The notes under the pieces were generated by a model, which searched no databases, was not told the DNA's origin, and was given only the letters and a program-made list of their open reading frames with translations. From assembly GCA_025504975.1 (NCBI GenBank), contig JANUWI010000003.1, positions 1,736,001-1,800,000 on the forward strand: DNA of 64,000 nt, in the 5' to 3' direction. Shown in pieces: positions 11,390-23,697 of this stretch. The translations under genes and the position numbers were made by a program. Positions within the stretch are counted from its first letter, which is position 1. Every line of letters begins with the position of its first letter. This DNA comes from Plenodomus lindquistii (Eukaryota > Ascomycota > Dothideomycetes > Pleosporales > Leptosphaeriaceae).

Positions 11390-13500
11390 CTACTACAGCT
11401 TTTAGAGTTAATTATTAAAAGCTTTTTAATTAGATTAATAAAACTACTCTACACGCTAAAATTTAATTTAATTACTAGAAATTTACTGCTACTAAAAAGC
11501 AGATAATTATTTAATATATTTATAATTTTAATTTATAAAAGTTTATAATCTAGCTATATAAAGTAGAAAATATAGCTAATAAAATACTAAAGGTATATAA
11601 TAGAATACTAGTAGGTAAGTACTAGGCTAAGCGCTTTATAATATATTTAAATAAACTTAAAATAGCTTTTAACTAAATAAAAAATTAATAAAAAATAAAA
11701 TAAAAAAATCTAGAGATTATTAGCGCGTAGTTTAAATTTATAGATAAAATAAAAGCTAAATATAGTATCTAGAATAATAACATTTATAACTTTAATAAAA
11801 CTAGCTTCTAGATAGGTGTAATTAAATCTATAAAAGTTATTATAAGCTTTAAAAAATATAATTAGCTAGACTTTATTTAGCTAGATAATTATAAATAGAT
11901 TATAATTATTTAGAGTATATATACTTTAAAAAATATAATTTTATTTTTTATTATCTATAAAAAACGTGTATATATTTTTATATAGTATAAAAAAGCTAGT
12001 ATTTTCTATAACTAGAAACTATTAGTTTTTAAAAATAGCTAGATAAATAATATATTTAGACTAGAGTAGTTAAAGTATTTTAACGCGTATATAAAAGTAT
12101 AAAAGATAAAAGTATACTAGTTACTAATTTTAAATAGCTATAAAAGCTATTTTAACTAAAAGTTTAAAAACTACTACGTCAGGAAAAAACTTTTTGTAGC
12201 ATTCTGGTCATTCACCAAGCGCATTGTAAATGAGTTGAATTACTAGTAAATAACTAGGAAAAGACTTGAGTAGTGTGGCTGACGTGAATGGCTTGATTTA
12301 CCTCATTTACCTCGCTCACCCCATTGACCCCACGAACGTCAAACACCATAAAAAATTAAAACTAGTCCTAATCAGGCATTTAAAATTCTAATAATATAGA
12401 ATAAATGTTTAGCTATAAATTAGTTAAAAAATTACTATTTTAAGCCTAGCCGTTCTATAGTTATTAATTATTTACTAAAAAGTTTTAATGTTCCTCGCTT
12501 AAAAATAATTTACAGGGGCTGCTAATAGTTTAAATAGATAATAAAACTATATTTTTTTTTCGCGCTAAGCCTATAAAAGTAATATTTTAGTATTTAGAAA
12601 CTTCTATTATATTATTATATTAATTACGTACGTTGTTATATAATTTAAAAGAGTTTAAAAAAGTAAAGTTCTTTTTTATTTTAAACTAGCAGGGGTCTAG
12701 GAGGTAAGCGAGGTAAGCGAGGTAAATTAAGTAAAAATAGTACTTAAAGTAATTCACGTTACTCACGTTATTTACTAGTAAATCACTAGTAAACTACGTG
12801 AAAAAAGGCCTCGTGGGGTAAAAGTGGTAAATTGGTAATTCACGTCAATTACCAGCCATTTACGTTACTTTCCATCTACTTACTCAATTTACTACACAAT
12901 AGAATTTCCCGACGTATATAAAAAATAAAATTCTAATACTTTATATATCTATTTACTTATTTTATATTTTCTAGCTATTTAATATAGTATATTTTTTACT
13001 ATTAAAATATAAATATTTCTAGTAAGTGTAAAATTTAGTATACTAATACGTTTTTTATATAGATAAAAAAAGCTTTTTTTTAGCTTTTAAAAACGTATGT
13101 TTTAATATATTTATAGTTAATAACTATTAAAAAGCTTTTAAAGTATTAAAGCTAGTTTATACTAATATATAGATAGTGCTAGATTATATTAATTTCTAGA
13201 TATATACTCTACTTTAATTTTTTCTACTAGTAAATTTATAGTAATTTAAAACTTTAAATAATATTTATAAATTTAGGTTTTAGTTAAAGTTTATATATAA
13301 ATTTTTTATTTAGTTATTTATTACTATATAAACTAGCTTTTTATAGTTTATAAAAAAAGCTAAACTAATTCTATAGTAAAACACTTTTTTTTAAACCTAT
13401 ATCTATAAAATTAAAAAGTAATTAGTAAAAATAATAAAAAAAAAAGTATAAAAAAAAATTTAGTAAAAAAATATTTTTAAATATAGTATTAGGTTATAAG
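11390..13500 (+). pseudogene. Fot1/pogo-type DDD transposase relic
   Basis: Read with RIP-type stop codons ignored, one plus-strand frame from about 11494 gives a continuous pogo/Fot1 transposase. It has a Tc5-like helix-turn-helix region ending in VGKY.AKRF, then the first catalytic motif YNFNKTSF at 11785-11808 and the second motif LLILN at 12121-12135. It is interrupted at 12177 by a 738-bp insertion and resumes in exactly the same frame at 12917 with the third motif LFNIVYF (Asn codon 12981-12983). All three catalytic Asp positions are now Asn (GAT to AAT), as expected of RIP. A Lys-rich C-terminal segment near 13430-13500 is one base out of frame. The gene cannot encode an active transposase. 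The family assignment rests on the ordered motifs, not on a search. Confidence 0.75.
12177..12914. mobile_element. 738-bp TA-flanked TIR element (MITE-like)
   Basis: Ends are inverted repeats: CGTCAGGAAA at the left and TTTCCCGACG at the right (one mismatch). Each end is bordered by TA, the Tc1/mariner-superfamily target duplication. Removing the element plus one TA rejoins the surrounding transposase frame exactly, so this is a real insertion. Inner repeats of a ggtaa/ttacc type occur in inverted order near 12295-12325 and 12700-12725. The two outer arms keep CA/TG dinucleotides, while the middle (about 12360-12690) is more RIP-like. No transposase gene is inside, so it is non-autonomous. 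Confidence 0.75.
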
Positions 13501-15044
13501 CTACTACTACTTTAACTATAGTATTTAATCTATTAAAATATACGCGTAGTAGTAGTAGTTAAGTATCTATTTAACTAGATATCTAATACTATAGTAATTA
13601 TAGAGAGACTAGGTATAACGCTTATACGTGCTAGAAAAATTTAAAAAGTACTTTTAAATTAGATATAAGCTTTATAGTAGTAGAGTTAGATATTAGTAGT
13701 AATAATAATAATAATTAAAAATATAGTATTTATAATACTAAAGAAAAGTAGCTAGTTTAGTAGTATAGCTAGCTTAGTAGTAGAATACGTTAAATAAAAA
13801 GTTTTATTTTTTTATTAGCTTACTAGTTTTATTAGGCTAATTTAAAAATAGCTTTAGCTATAAAGTAGATTTTTAAAGTAAAAAAATTATTAGTAAAGTT
13901 TTAGAAAAAAAATATTTAGTTTCTTAATTAGTAAACTAGTTTATTTTTTTATTATTTAAAATTTTTATATAGTCTAGTGCCTAGTATACCTAGACTTCTA
14001 AATATTTTATAGTTTTTTAATATTATAAAAAAACCTACTATAAAGTAGTTAGTACTATACTTTTTAAATACTAGATAACTAATATACTATTAATATATAT
14101 TTAGATATTTTTATAAAATAAATTTATTTAGATAAAACGCGCTAACTATTCTAGACTATATTATATTTTAATAGCTTTACTATTAAATATATAAATATTA
14201 AAATTAAAAAAGCTTTTTTTAGCTATAAATAAGTATCTAGTTTAGTTAATAATAAATTTATAAATAATTTATTAGTTACTTTTAATATACTATTTAAAGC
14301 TATTAAAAAAAATTAAAATATTTTGAAATAGTAGCTAGGCCTACTAGGTAGTAAACTATTTTATAATAGTTTTTTTTATAATATAGTTTATAAAATTAGT
14401 ATAGTATCTAGAAAAGTAGTAGAGAGTAATTAGAGATAAATATAGTATTTCTAGTAGTAATATTTTAATTTTTTAAATTTTAAAATATAATTACTAGAGG
14501 CTATCTATACTTTAGCTTTTTCTAATTTTTACTAATTTTATTTTAGTAGTAAAAAAGTGTAGCTAGTTAGTTATTTAAAAATAAAGTATAAACTTTAGTT
14601 TAACTTTTTTAAAAGCTACTACTATAAATAGTATTTCTACTTTCTAGTATAAAACTATATTAGAAGTTATTTTTTATACTAGAAAAATAGTTTAAATTAA
14701 AAAAAATAGAATTTAATTAATAGCTATAATATACTAGCTAACTTTTATACTAATTATAAAATTATAGACGCTTTATAAAAATTTTAAGTTTTTAAAGTAG
14801 CTTTTATACTAAACATTTATATAATAAAAAAATAAAAAAATAATATATATTATAATAGCTTTATAAAAAGTATTTAAAAATATTCTATTAGTAATATTAT
14901 TTAGACTTTAGAAGTACTTAGCTAGTTTATAGGCAATAGTAGCTTTAATAGTAATATATTTTTAAAATTTAAATTTAGAATTAAAATATATACCTAGCTA
15001 TTAGAGAGTTTCTATAGCTAGTTTAAAAATATAGTTTAAAAATA

Positions 15045-15250
15045 TAAAGGCACAGGCAATTGTAGAAGTATTTATAAATTGTATAGATTAAACCTCTAGA
15101 GTAAAATACTACATAGAGAGCTAGTCTCCTCTACGTAAAGCAGAACTATAGTATTTCTACTAACTAAAGCGCGCCTATTTAGGCCTAGCGCTAGTAGAAT
15201 AGCTCTAGAGTACTAATAACTAGAAGTTATAGATTTAATATATAATACTA
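15045..15250 (+). repeat. 200-bp repeat, left copy
   Basis: Aligns in the same orientation with 22994-23090 plus 23573-23697. Shared features are the attaaacctctagagtaaaa segment, the agcgcgcctatttaggcct segment, and a 3' part resembling the half of a tRNA gene that carries the B box. This copy has no insertion at gagagctagt. Its first half keeps several CA/TG dinucleotides and is less RIP-altered than the right copy. It could be an LTR of the 7.7-kb element it helps bracket, or an independent tRNA-related SINE-like repeat. Confidence 0.6.
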
Positions 15251-18200
15251 TCCCTCTTTTTAAAAAAAGCAGTTCTAGTTACTTAATAAAGTATAAAAAT
15301 TACTACGTTTTATAAAAACTACACGTAGTTTTACTATCTAAAGTAAATAACTATATTACTAATAGCTAATAAACTACTATTTTTTATATTCTAGATTATT
15401 ATTCTATAGTAACGTTTTATATATCTTTTTATTATTTAAGTATTATAGCTTTATTTATTAAAAGTTTAGAGAGCTCTATTATATAGAGGCTTTAGTTTAG
15501 TAGTTTTATAAAGTACGCTATAAATAATAGTAAGCATATTAAATAGAAAGGTTACTTTATATAATATAACTACTAGGTAATATATCTAGCAATTTTTTTA
15601 GCTACTACTATAGTAGCTACTAAGTAAAAATTCTATTATATCTCTAGTTATTATACTATAATAAAATCCTCTCTAGTTTTTACTATATAAATTTAAATTT
15701 AAAAAACTACTTTATAATATACTATACTAGATTACCTAGTAGTAGCACCTTTTTTATAGCATATAATAAGTTATAGTAAAATATAATAAAAGTATTTACT
15801 AGAAAACTACTCTAGTTTATTATAAAGTTAAAAAGCGTAGATAAAATTATTATAAATAGTTTTTATTTACTAATTAGTATCGCGAACTTTTTATATAGTC
15901 TAGGCTTAGTAGAATAAATAGTATAGTACTTATAAATAAATTTAATAGAATCTAGAAAATTAGTATAAAGCTTTTAAAATAGGTTATTAGAGCTATTAGA
16001 GTAGTTAGCCTAGCGTATATAGTACTATAATAGCTTTTTAAATTAATTATATAGATTATATAACTTTCTATTAATATAGCTATTAATAATAGCTTTAATA
16101 AAGTAGTTAGTATTATTATTAATATTAAAGTTAGTAATTTATATTTAGCTTTTATTATCTATTATCTAGCTAGAAAGTCTATTTATAGTAATATAATAAA
16201 GTAGCTATAGGTAAAAGATATTATATACTTTCTAGAACTTTTCTAGTAAAGCTACTTTATAAGCTATATTATTAATAACGCAAGTAATTTTATACAGCCT
16301 TTAATTTTTAAAATCTAGTAATTAATTTAGTTACGTTATATAAATATTTTAGGTATCTAATATAATATAATTACTAATATATAACTTTTTTATAGATATA
16401 TAGCTTTTATTTATTTATTTTACTTATTTAGTTTAAGTCTATTAAAGGCTAAGTTATAGCTTATAATAAAGTTAGTTAAGTTTATTAGTAAACTAATTAG
16501 CTTACAGGCAATCTACGCGTATAGGTACTAGTAGTAGCTTATTTTTTATAAAAGTTATTATAAGTTTAAAGCTAGAGCGTAGTAAATAACTTTTTATAGC
16601 TTTAAAAACTAATATACTAGTATTTATACTAGTTATAGTATTTACTTTAAACTTTACTATTAGAAAAAATAAAGCCTAGTTATCTTGTTTATAATTAACG
16701 TAAACTCTAAAGTATTACTTAAAAAAAATATTAGTATTTTCTATTTAGCTATTAGACTTAAAATAAAACGTAGTAAATAGCTTTAGCTTAGTTTCTAGTT
16801 ATTAATATAGATATATTTAAAAGTATAAAACAAATTAGACACTTTAATTACTAATAATAGTTTCTAAGTAACTTTTTTTATACTATATATATTTAATAAA
16901 TACGCGTATAAAAGTATTAACTTATAGATTTATAATAGGTATAAATTTCTTTTTTTTACTAAACTAGTCTATAATAATAAAAATATTAGTATACGTGTAG
17001 CTATTATCTATATAGAAAAGTAAATAGGTAATATAATTTATAGATATATTAGTTTAATATTAGTTAGATATAGAGAGTAGGTGTAAAAAACTTTATTTAC
17101 TTTTATAAAATACTTTAGTTCTTTTATAAATTAGGTAGCTCTAAATGTATTTAGTAATATTAGTAGTTATATATAGCTAGTAGTACTATTAACTAACTTT
17201 AGTGTACGTTTTATATTTACCTCTATAGCTAGCGTATATTCTATAGTAGGCTTTTTTAATAGCTACTATCTTTAGATTATTATAATTAGAGATATAAATT
17301 CTTTTATAGATATAAAAAATACTATTATCTAGCTAGTAATTACCTAGTTCTATTTTTAGCTACTATTTACTATATATTAGGTTATATAGAATACGCTACT
17401 TACTTTTTTTTTAGCTTTTATAATATCTTATAACGTAGAGTTAAAGCTACTACTTTAATAGATATAGTCTATAAAGTTTTTTTTAAAAAAAGTGTTTTTA
17501 GTAACTACTATTATTATTATAGCTAAGCTTTTTTCTTTACTAAGCATATATATTATTTGCGTAACACTAATAAAGTTTTATTATAACTAGTAAAAGTAAT
17601 ATATAGTAAAGTAAAAAGCTTAGTAACTACTACTACTATAATTAAATAATAAAGTTTTAATATAAACTTTAGAGTTAACTTAATTAGATTTAATAATAAT
17701 TTATAGTTAATAGTAGTAGCGTTTATTATTAGTATAATTAGAGAGGTTACCTAGTTACTAAATAAGTATATTAGGCTTAGTGCTTTATTTACTAGAATAG
17801 TATTTAATTTAAAAGTTAAACTTAGTAAAAAACTTTACCTAGCGCATTTAATAGTAATTAAAACGTTTAGTTATTATAAAAGTCTATAAAGCTTAATAAT
17901 TAAATAGCACTTAAATTAGGTTTTTAGAGCCTAATAGCTTAAATCTCTACTTTTTAAAAGTATAGATAATTATAAAAAGTTTTTTATTATAGATTTTATA
18001 ATTGCACTTAGCTAGTATTATTTTATATAAAAAAAATATAATAGAATACAAAATACTATTAACTATTTAAAAAAGGATAGTAGCTATAATAAAATCTAAA
18101 GCGTTTATTTTATAATATGTATTTAAATTAGAGTTAAAGTATACTAGTATACTTACTTTTCTAAATACTGCTTTAAACTAGTAGAAAGCTATAGTAGTAA

Positions 18201-21200
18201 AGCTATTATTATTAAAAAAAAACCCTTTTTATCTACTATCTTTAGTTAACTCTATAAGTAGTTTTATAATATAGAAAAAACTTTTACTAAAGCGTTAGTA
18301 AAAGTTATAGAATTTTAGAAAAAATTATACGTTTTTTATAGTATATAAAAGTTACTATTCTAGTACTATTTTTATTTTAGTAGGGTCTATTTTAATACTA
18401 TTAGTAGTAAAAATAAGTTCTAAGTATTTAATATATTTAGTTTTAAACTAACACTTTATAGAATTAAAAAATAGTCTAGCTTTTTAAAGTTTTAATAGTA
18501 CTATAGACATATAATTTTAGTGCTTTACTTTATTATTACTATAAATTAAAACATTATCTAGGTAAGTAGTATAGATAATATTAAAATAGTTCTATAAAGT
18601 TTTATTAATAAAAGTTTAAAATATACTAGGTGCGTTATATAGTTTAAATAGTATAACTAGGTATTTATATAGTCTATACTAGATTAGAAATATAGTTTTC
18701 TCTTTATTACTTTTTTTTATATAAACTTTATTAAAAGTAATAATAATATTTATAAAAGTTATAATTTTTACTTTAGCTATTTATACTAATATCTTTTTAA
18801 TAATAGGTAGTAAGTTATAGTTTTTTTTAGTAATATTATTAAAAGTATAATAGTTTATATAGATCTATAGTCTGCTACCTAGCTTTTTAATAATAAGTAC
18901 TAGTAATGTAAATAGTAAAGTACTAAGTTATATAAGTTCTTTCTAGAGTATATTATTAATATAGACTTTTATAGCTTTGCTTTTTTATTAGATAAACCTA
19001 TAGATATAAAGTCTAGAAGCTATTTTATTAGTAATATTAATTACATAGTTAACTCTAGAATATTAGAAAGGTAGTTAGTGTAATAGGTATAGATTAAAAA
19101 AGTTAAAAAAGTATTTAAATATCTAAAATAGTACTAACTTTACTATTTCTTTTTTATTTATAGGTAGCTTTTTTATTTTATCTATATATTAGCTAAAGTC
19201 TTTATATAAAATAGTAGTAAGTAAAATAGACTTTTTTTATAAAGCTTTATTACTAGTATTTTTATTAAAAAGTTAACCTAATTAATTCTAGTAATATAGC
19301 TCTATCTAGATAATCTATTTTAGTTATTATATTACTAATATTTATACTATATATACTAAAATTATAGATAGGTTTTTTACTAGAGTCTATATACGTGTTC
19401 TGCTATTTACTATTCTATTATTATATACTATTTCTAGTAGTCTATCTCTAAAGTAGTTAAGCTTATAGTAAATAAAAAAAAACTTTATTATTTATTTTTT
19501 ACTAAATTGTATATTAGAATAGTATTTATTAAACTATATTATACCTAAAATAATATTATACTTATTAAAGTTAGTAATATAGTATAGAATAGTAGAGGTG
19601 TAAAAGCTGTAATAAATATAAATATTAGTTACTTTTTTAAAAGTATTTACTAAATCTCTATTTACTAGTTTTAGTTTAATAGTCTATTTAGTTTTAATAC
19701 TTTTTATATAATATTTCTTTCTCTAAGCTTTATTTATAAACGTAGTACTTACTTCTATATTTTCTAGTATAATTTTTTTTACCTATTTTCTAGGTATAAC
19801 TTTAACGTAGCTAGAAAACTCTAGTTATTTAGTTATAACTAGAGCTTCTAGATTAACACTTATAGTAGAAATGTAGTATATAGAAACTAGTAATAGAATT
19901 ATAGTAGTAGTATAAAAGTTTATAGCTATAGCTTTAAATTAAGTATACTATTTAGTTTATTACTTTATTTATTTTTTTTTATTATGCTAAAAGAGCTTCT
20001 AAGTGTAATTTAGCTTAAAAGTATCTAAAAATCTAAGTTAACTAGATAGCTGTTTTTGTTATAGAGTTAGTTATCTATAGTAATAAAAGTATCTTTATTT
20101 TTAGTCTTTTTATTAGAGATTATAAGTTTTTTTTTTTTAGCTAGTTAAAGTATTATTACGCTAAAATAAAAGATTTTATTAAACAGTATCTATAGATTAT
20201 TTTTATAAAGTACTCTAGCTTTTTAATAATAGCTAGGCTTACTATATTTATAATATATATTATATTTATAGATTTTTTTTTACTTTTATTATATATAATC
20301 TTTAGTAGTACAGCGTTTAACGTATTATAATTAGTGTTGCACGACACGGTACTCAGCCAACGCTGTATCCACCTGATCTCGAATCTTCCGAGCTCTGCTT
20401 CTACCCACGTGATCCTACGTAGCAAGGGTATATATAGTACAATCTCTTCCTAGCTAGCAATACAATGATCTATCTCCCGATTATTCCTGAGCACCCATTT
20501 CTACAACAATTAGTTATTATAAAAAGGCGTTATAGTTATTAAAGTAATTATTCTAGTTAAATTTAAACTCTTTTTTATAGGTAGTTTAACTTTAGGTTGC
20601 TAAAAAACAATTTTATTATAAACTTAGTCTAGGTATTAAACTTAGATTAGAAATTAAACTAGTAATTTACTAGGTTATAAGCTATTTAATATTACTTATA
20701 CTAGGCTTTATTATATAAAGCGCTAGGTATATATAACTATAGTTTAGTTACTATAATTAATAATAGTAACTATAGCTATAAATTAAGCTTTTTAAGTAAA
20801 GTATAACTTACTAGGTTTCTATTATAAGCTACTATTAATTAGCTTAGCTTTAGCTTTAGTAATTTTCTAATAAATATTATATTTATAGAAAAGGTATAAT
20901 ACGTTTAATAGCTCTATATATATATTAAAATAGATATACTTAACTAGTACTTATACTTTACCTAATATAAAGTTCTCTAGGTATTCTAGATAGTATTTCT
21001 CTCTAAAAGTTTTATACTTATTTTTTATAGTTCTACGCTATTTTTTAAAGTTATTATCTTTTTTACTAGAGAAAGTTTTAATATCTAGTATATAGAGAGC
21101 TTAACTATGTATAGACAACGTAGCTATATATATACTAGAAAGTAAATAAAGTAAATTAAATAGTAATCTACTAGAAAAAAAAAATATAAACTACGTAGTA

Positions 21201-22993
21201 TTTAAAAAAAAAATATAGTATTTATAAAGCTTATATTTAGTTATTATAATATTAGAATAGATAAAACTATATTATAATTAAATATACTAAATAAATAAAA
21301 GCTCTAAGTAAATTATTAGTAAATATCTCTAACTTTTTATTATAAATTTATAATAGTTTAAATCTAAGCTTTTACTTTTTTATAGGCTTTACTACAGTTT
21401 TTAAATACATTATAGTATTTTTATTTAAGCTAGTTAGCATTACTTTTTAGATACTTATATTTATTCTATAGTGCTTTATATTACTTAGTATATTTATAAA
21501 GTTATTTATAAAGTATATAGTTTTTATATAAAATAGCTATATAATTATTAAAGTTAGTAGAAACCTTTTATTATTTAAAAAGAGTATTATACTTTAGCTA
21601 AATTTATTAAAGTTTACTAACTTTTACTATATAGTTAGAGTAGAGTATTAAGTTTTTTTTATAGCTTAGTATACTACTTTATTATTAGTAATAGTAGTTT
21701 TAGAAAAAAGTATAAAGTTACGTAGAGTAATTATTACTTAGCTAGTTATATTAAACTATAGGCTAAAGTATTTATACACTTAATTAGTATAGTTTACTTT
21801 ATTAAAAATAGATCTATATACCTTTTACTTTTTAACTTTTTTATTATTATTATTTTTTTTAATAATAACGCGACTAATTTATAAAACTAGAGAGTTTTTA
21901 AAGTTATAATAGTTTATATATTTACTATTATAAGTAACTCTACACGCTATAGCATTTTTTTTATTAAAAATTTCTAGTTAAACTCTATTTAAATTATAGT
22001 TAGAGTAAAATTTCTAAACACGCTTTATCTATTTATTATAGGTAGTAGTAAATACGCTAGCGTTATTATTATCTCTATATAAACTAACTTTTTAAGCTAT
22101 AAATAATTTATAGAAGTTACTTTTTTAATATTTACTTTTAGTTATAAACTTAGTTTAAAGTTTATTACTAAAAAATATTTAGTATACTAGTTAAAGCTTA
22201 GTATTTTAGATATTACTAGTAATAGTATACAAGTTTTATATATCTATATTTACTATAAAAAAAAGCCTAGTTCTAGTCTACTAAGTATACTAGTACTGCG
22301 TTTAAAATCTATAAATATAGATATATAGTATTCTAGAGTGTTCTAGTCTAAATAGTTTATATCTAATAGTTAGAGTAGTACTATACTACTAGTATAATAG
22401 ACTAATAAATAAAGTAGTTTATAATTACTATAGAACGTTATATTTAAAAAATAGCTTTAATAAACTATATAGTTAAAGTGTATATTAGGTATAGTTTATT
22501 ATAATTAGTAATAAAAGTAGTTACACGTACACGTAACTTTTATATTTAATTATAGTTTTTATACTAATCTATAGCTAGTTTACTTTTACTATATTATATA
22601 ACTACGTTTACTAGTTTATTTAAAATAGTTTTAGTTTTCTATTAGTATTCTAGTAACTATTATTACTTTAGACTTAATTTATACTTTCTATATCTCTAGC
22701 TAATATAAATAGCTAGGCTATACTAAACTTCTAGCTAAATATTTATTACTATTTCTATTCTACCTATATATACTAACTTCGCGTAGTAACTTATTTATAG
22801 GCGTTTAAATTCTACTCTATAGTTATAATAATAAAGTTCTATTACTATAGTTATTCTATATAAATAGTTCTAGTAGTATTAGCGCAGTACTCTAAAAATA
22901 TAGTTTAGTTTAAATAATTACTTTATATAACTAATATACTTACTAAGTATAGTTTCTAGTAATAGACTAATATAAAATATTCTAGGTATTAAA
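15251..22993 (-). mobile_element. RIP-inactivated Ty3/gypsy retroelement interior
   Basis: The minus strand carries a protease-to-reverse-transcriptase order typical of Ty3/gypsy pol. The end of the protease domain reads YNIILGI.WFNKY at 19563-19525. The RT reads VLIIKKLGSRL at 18900, then the NITKKNYNLLPII segment, then YLVILFKLYNAPSIF, then YLDNVLIYS at 18564-18538. Protease and RT lie in one frame (663 and 336 bases between landmarks, both multiples of three) with stops only of the RIP type. The active-site YLDD has become YLDN. RNase H and integrase should follow toward 16-18 kb and gag toward 20.6-22.9 kb; a LLRNYY...KCLICF stretch near 16.85 kb fits an integrase zinc region weakly. The outer limits are inferred from the flanking 200-bp repeats. 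Confidence 0.65.
20335..20508 (+). mobile_element. Solo LTR with 5-bp target duplication, not RIP-altered
   Basis: A 174-bp island of normal composition inside RIP-altered DNA. It starts TGTTG and ends CAACA (perfect 5-bp inverted ends). It is flanked on both sides by ATTAG (20330-20334 and 20509-20513), a 5-bp duplication typical of LTR retrotransposons. A TATA-like gtatatatag lies at 20428-20437. No internal retroelement sequence adjoins it, so it is a solo LTR. It is full of CA/TG and therefore arrived after, or was too short for, the RIP that altered its surroundings. The orientation is assigned from the TATA-like site only. Confidence 0.85.
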
Positions 22994-23697
22994 TTAACGT
23001 AGTATAGTATAAAAGCATAGGTAATTATAGAAGTATTTATAGATTATATAGATTAAACCTCTAGAGTAAAATACTATATAGAGAGCTAGTTATAAAAATC
23101 TTTTTAAGTAGCTATAATATAAAGTAGCTAGTATTAAAAAAACGTAAAGGTTAGTTTTTAAAAATAGGCGTTATATATAGATAATAGTAGTTTATTACTA
23201 AAATAGTAAAAGTGCGCTTCTAAAAAGAGTAATAAGTATATTTAAAATAACTAAATATATTATTTATATATTTATATAAATTAAATACAATCTACTATAA
23301 AAGTATTTTAATATTTCTATATACTTATGTTATTCTATATTATTCTATACTATTCTATATTATTCTATACGTAGAATCTATAGAATATTATAGAATTTTA
23401 TAGAATACATGTAATTTATTCTATATAGCTATTTTACTAAGCCTATAGAATATACGCTACGTAGGGTAGCGTTATCTACTAGATATAAAATACTAGCTCT
23501 AGCTATCTAGTTATCTATTCCTTTATTTCTATATAGTTATTACTTTCTTCTCTTCTAGTTTATAATACTAGTTTTCTCTACGTAAAGTAGAACTATAGTA
23601 TTTCTACTAACTAAAGCGCGCCTATTTAGGCCTAACGCTAGTAGAGTAGCTCTAAAGTACTAATAACTAGAGGTTATAAGTTTAATCCATAATAAAA
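22994..23697 (+). repeat. 200-bp repeat, right copy, split by an insertion
   Basis: Same repeat as at 15045-15250. The two halves (22994-23090 and 23573-23697) are separated by a 477-bp insert absent from the left copy. The 3' half ends in ggttataagtttaatcc, which looks like a RIP-altered tRNA B-box region. About 47 bases upstream of the gtttaatcc B box is an A-box-like tagc/aacgctagtag stretch, the right spacing for a tRNA-derived sequence. A ctaataa loop-like motif recalls tRNA-Ile but the stem pairing is poor. Confidence 0.55.
23091..23567. mobile_element. 477-bp RIP-altered insertion (probable solo LTR)
   Basis: Defined by comparison: the left 200-bp repeat reads straight through the site, while here 477 bp lie between two copies of CTAGT (23086-23090 and 23568-23572). 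The insert begins TATAAA and ends TTATAATA. RIP turns TG...CA termini into TA...TA, so a solo LTR with a 5-bp duplication is the simplest reading. Confidence 0.65.

Noticed and set aside
20156..20425. 89-codon minus-strand frame in the AT block
   Set aside because: It is formed by the solo LTR (its GC-normal N-terminal part) running into RIP-altered DNA; it has no coding character.
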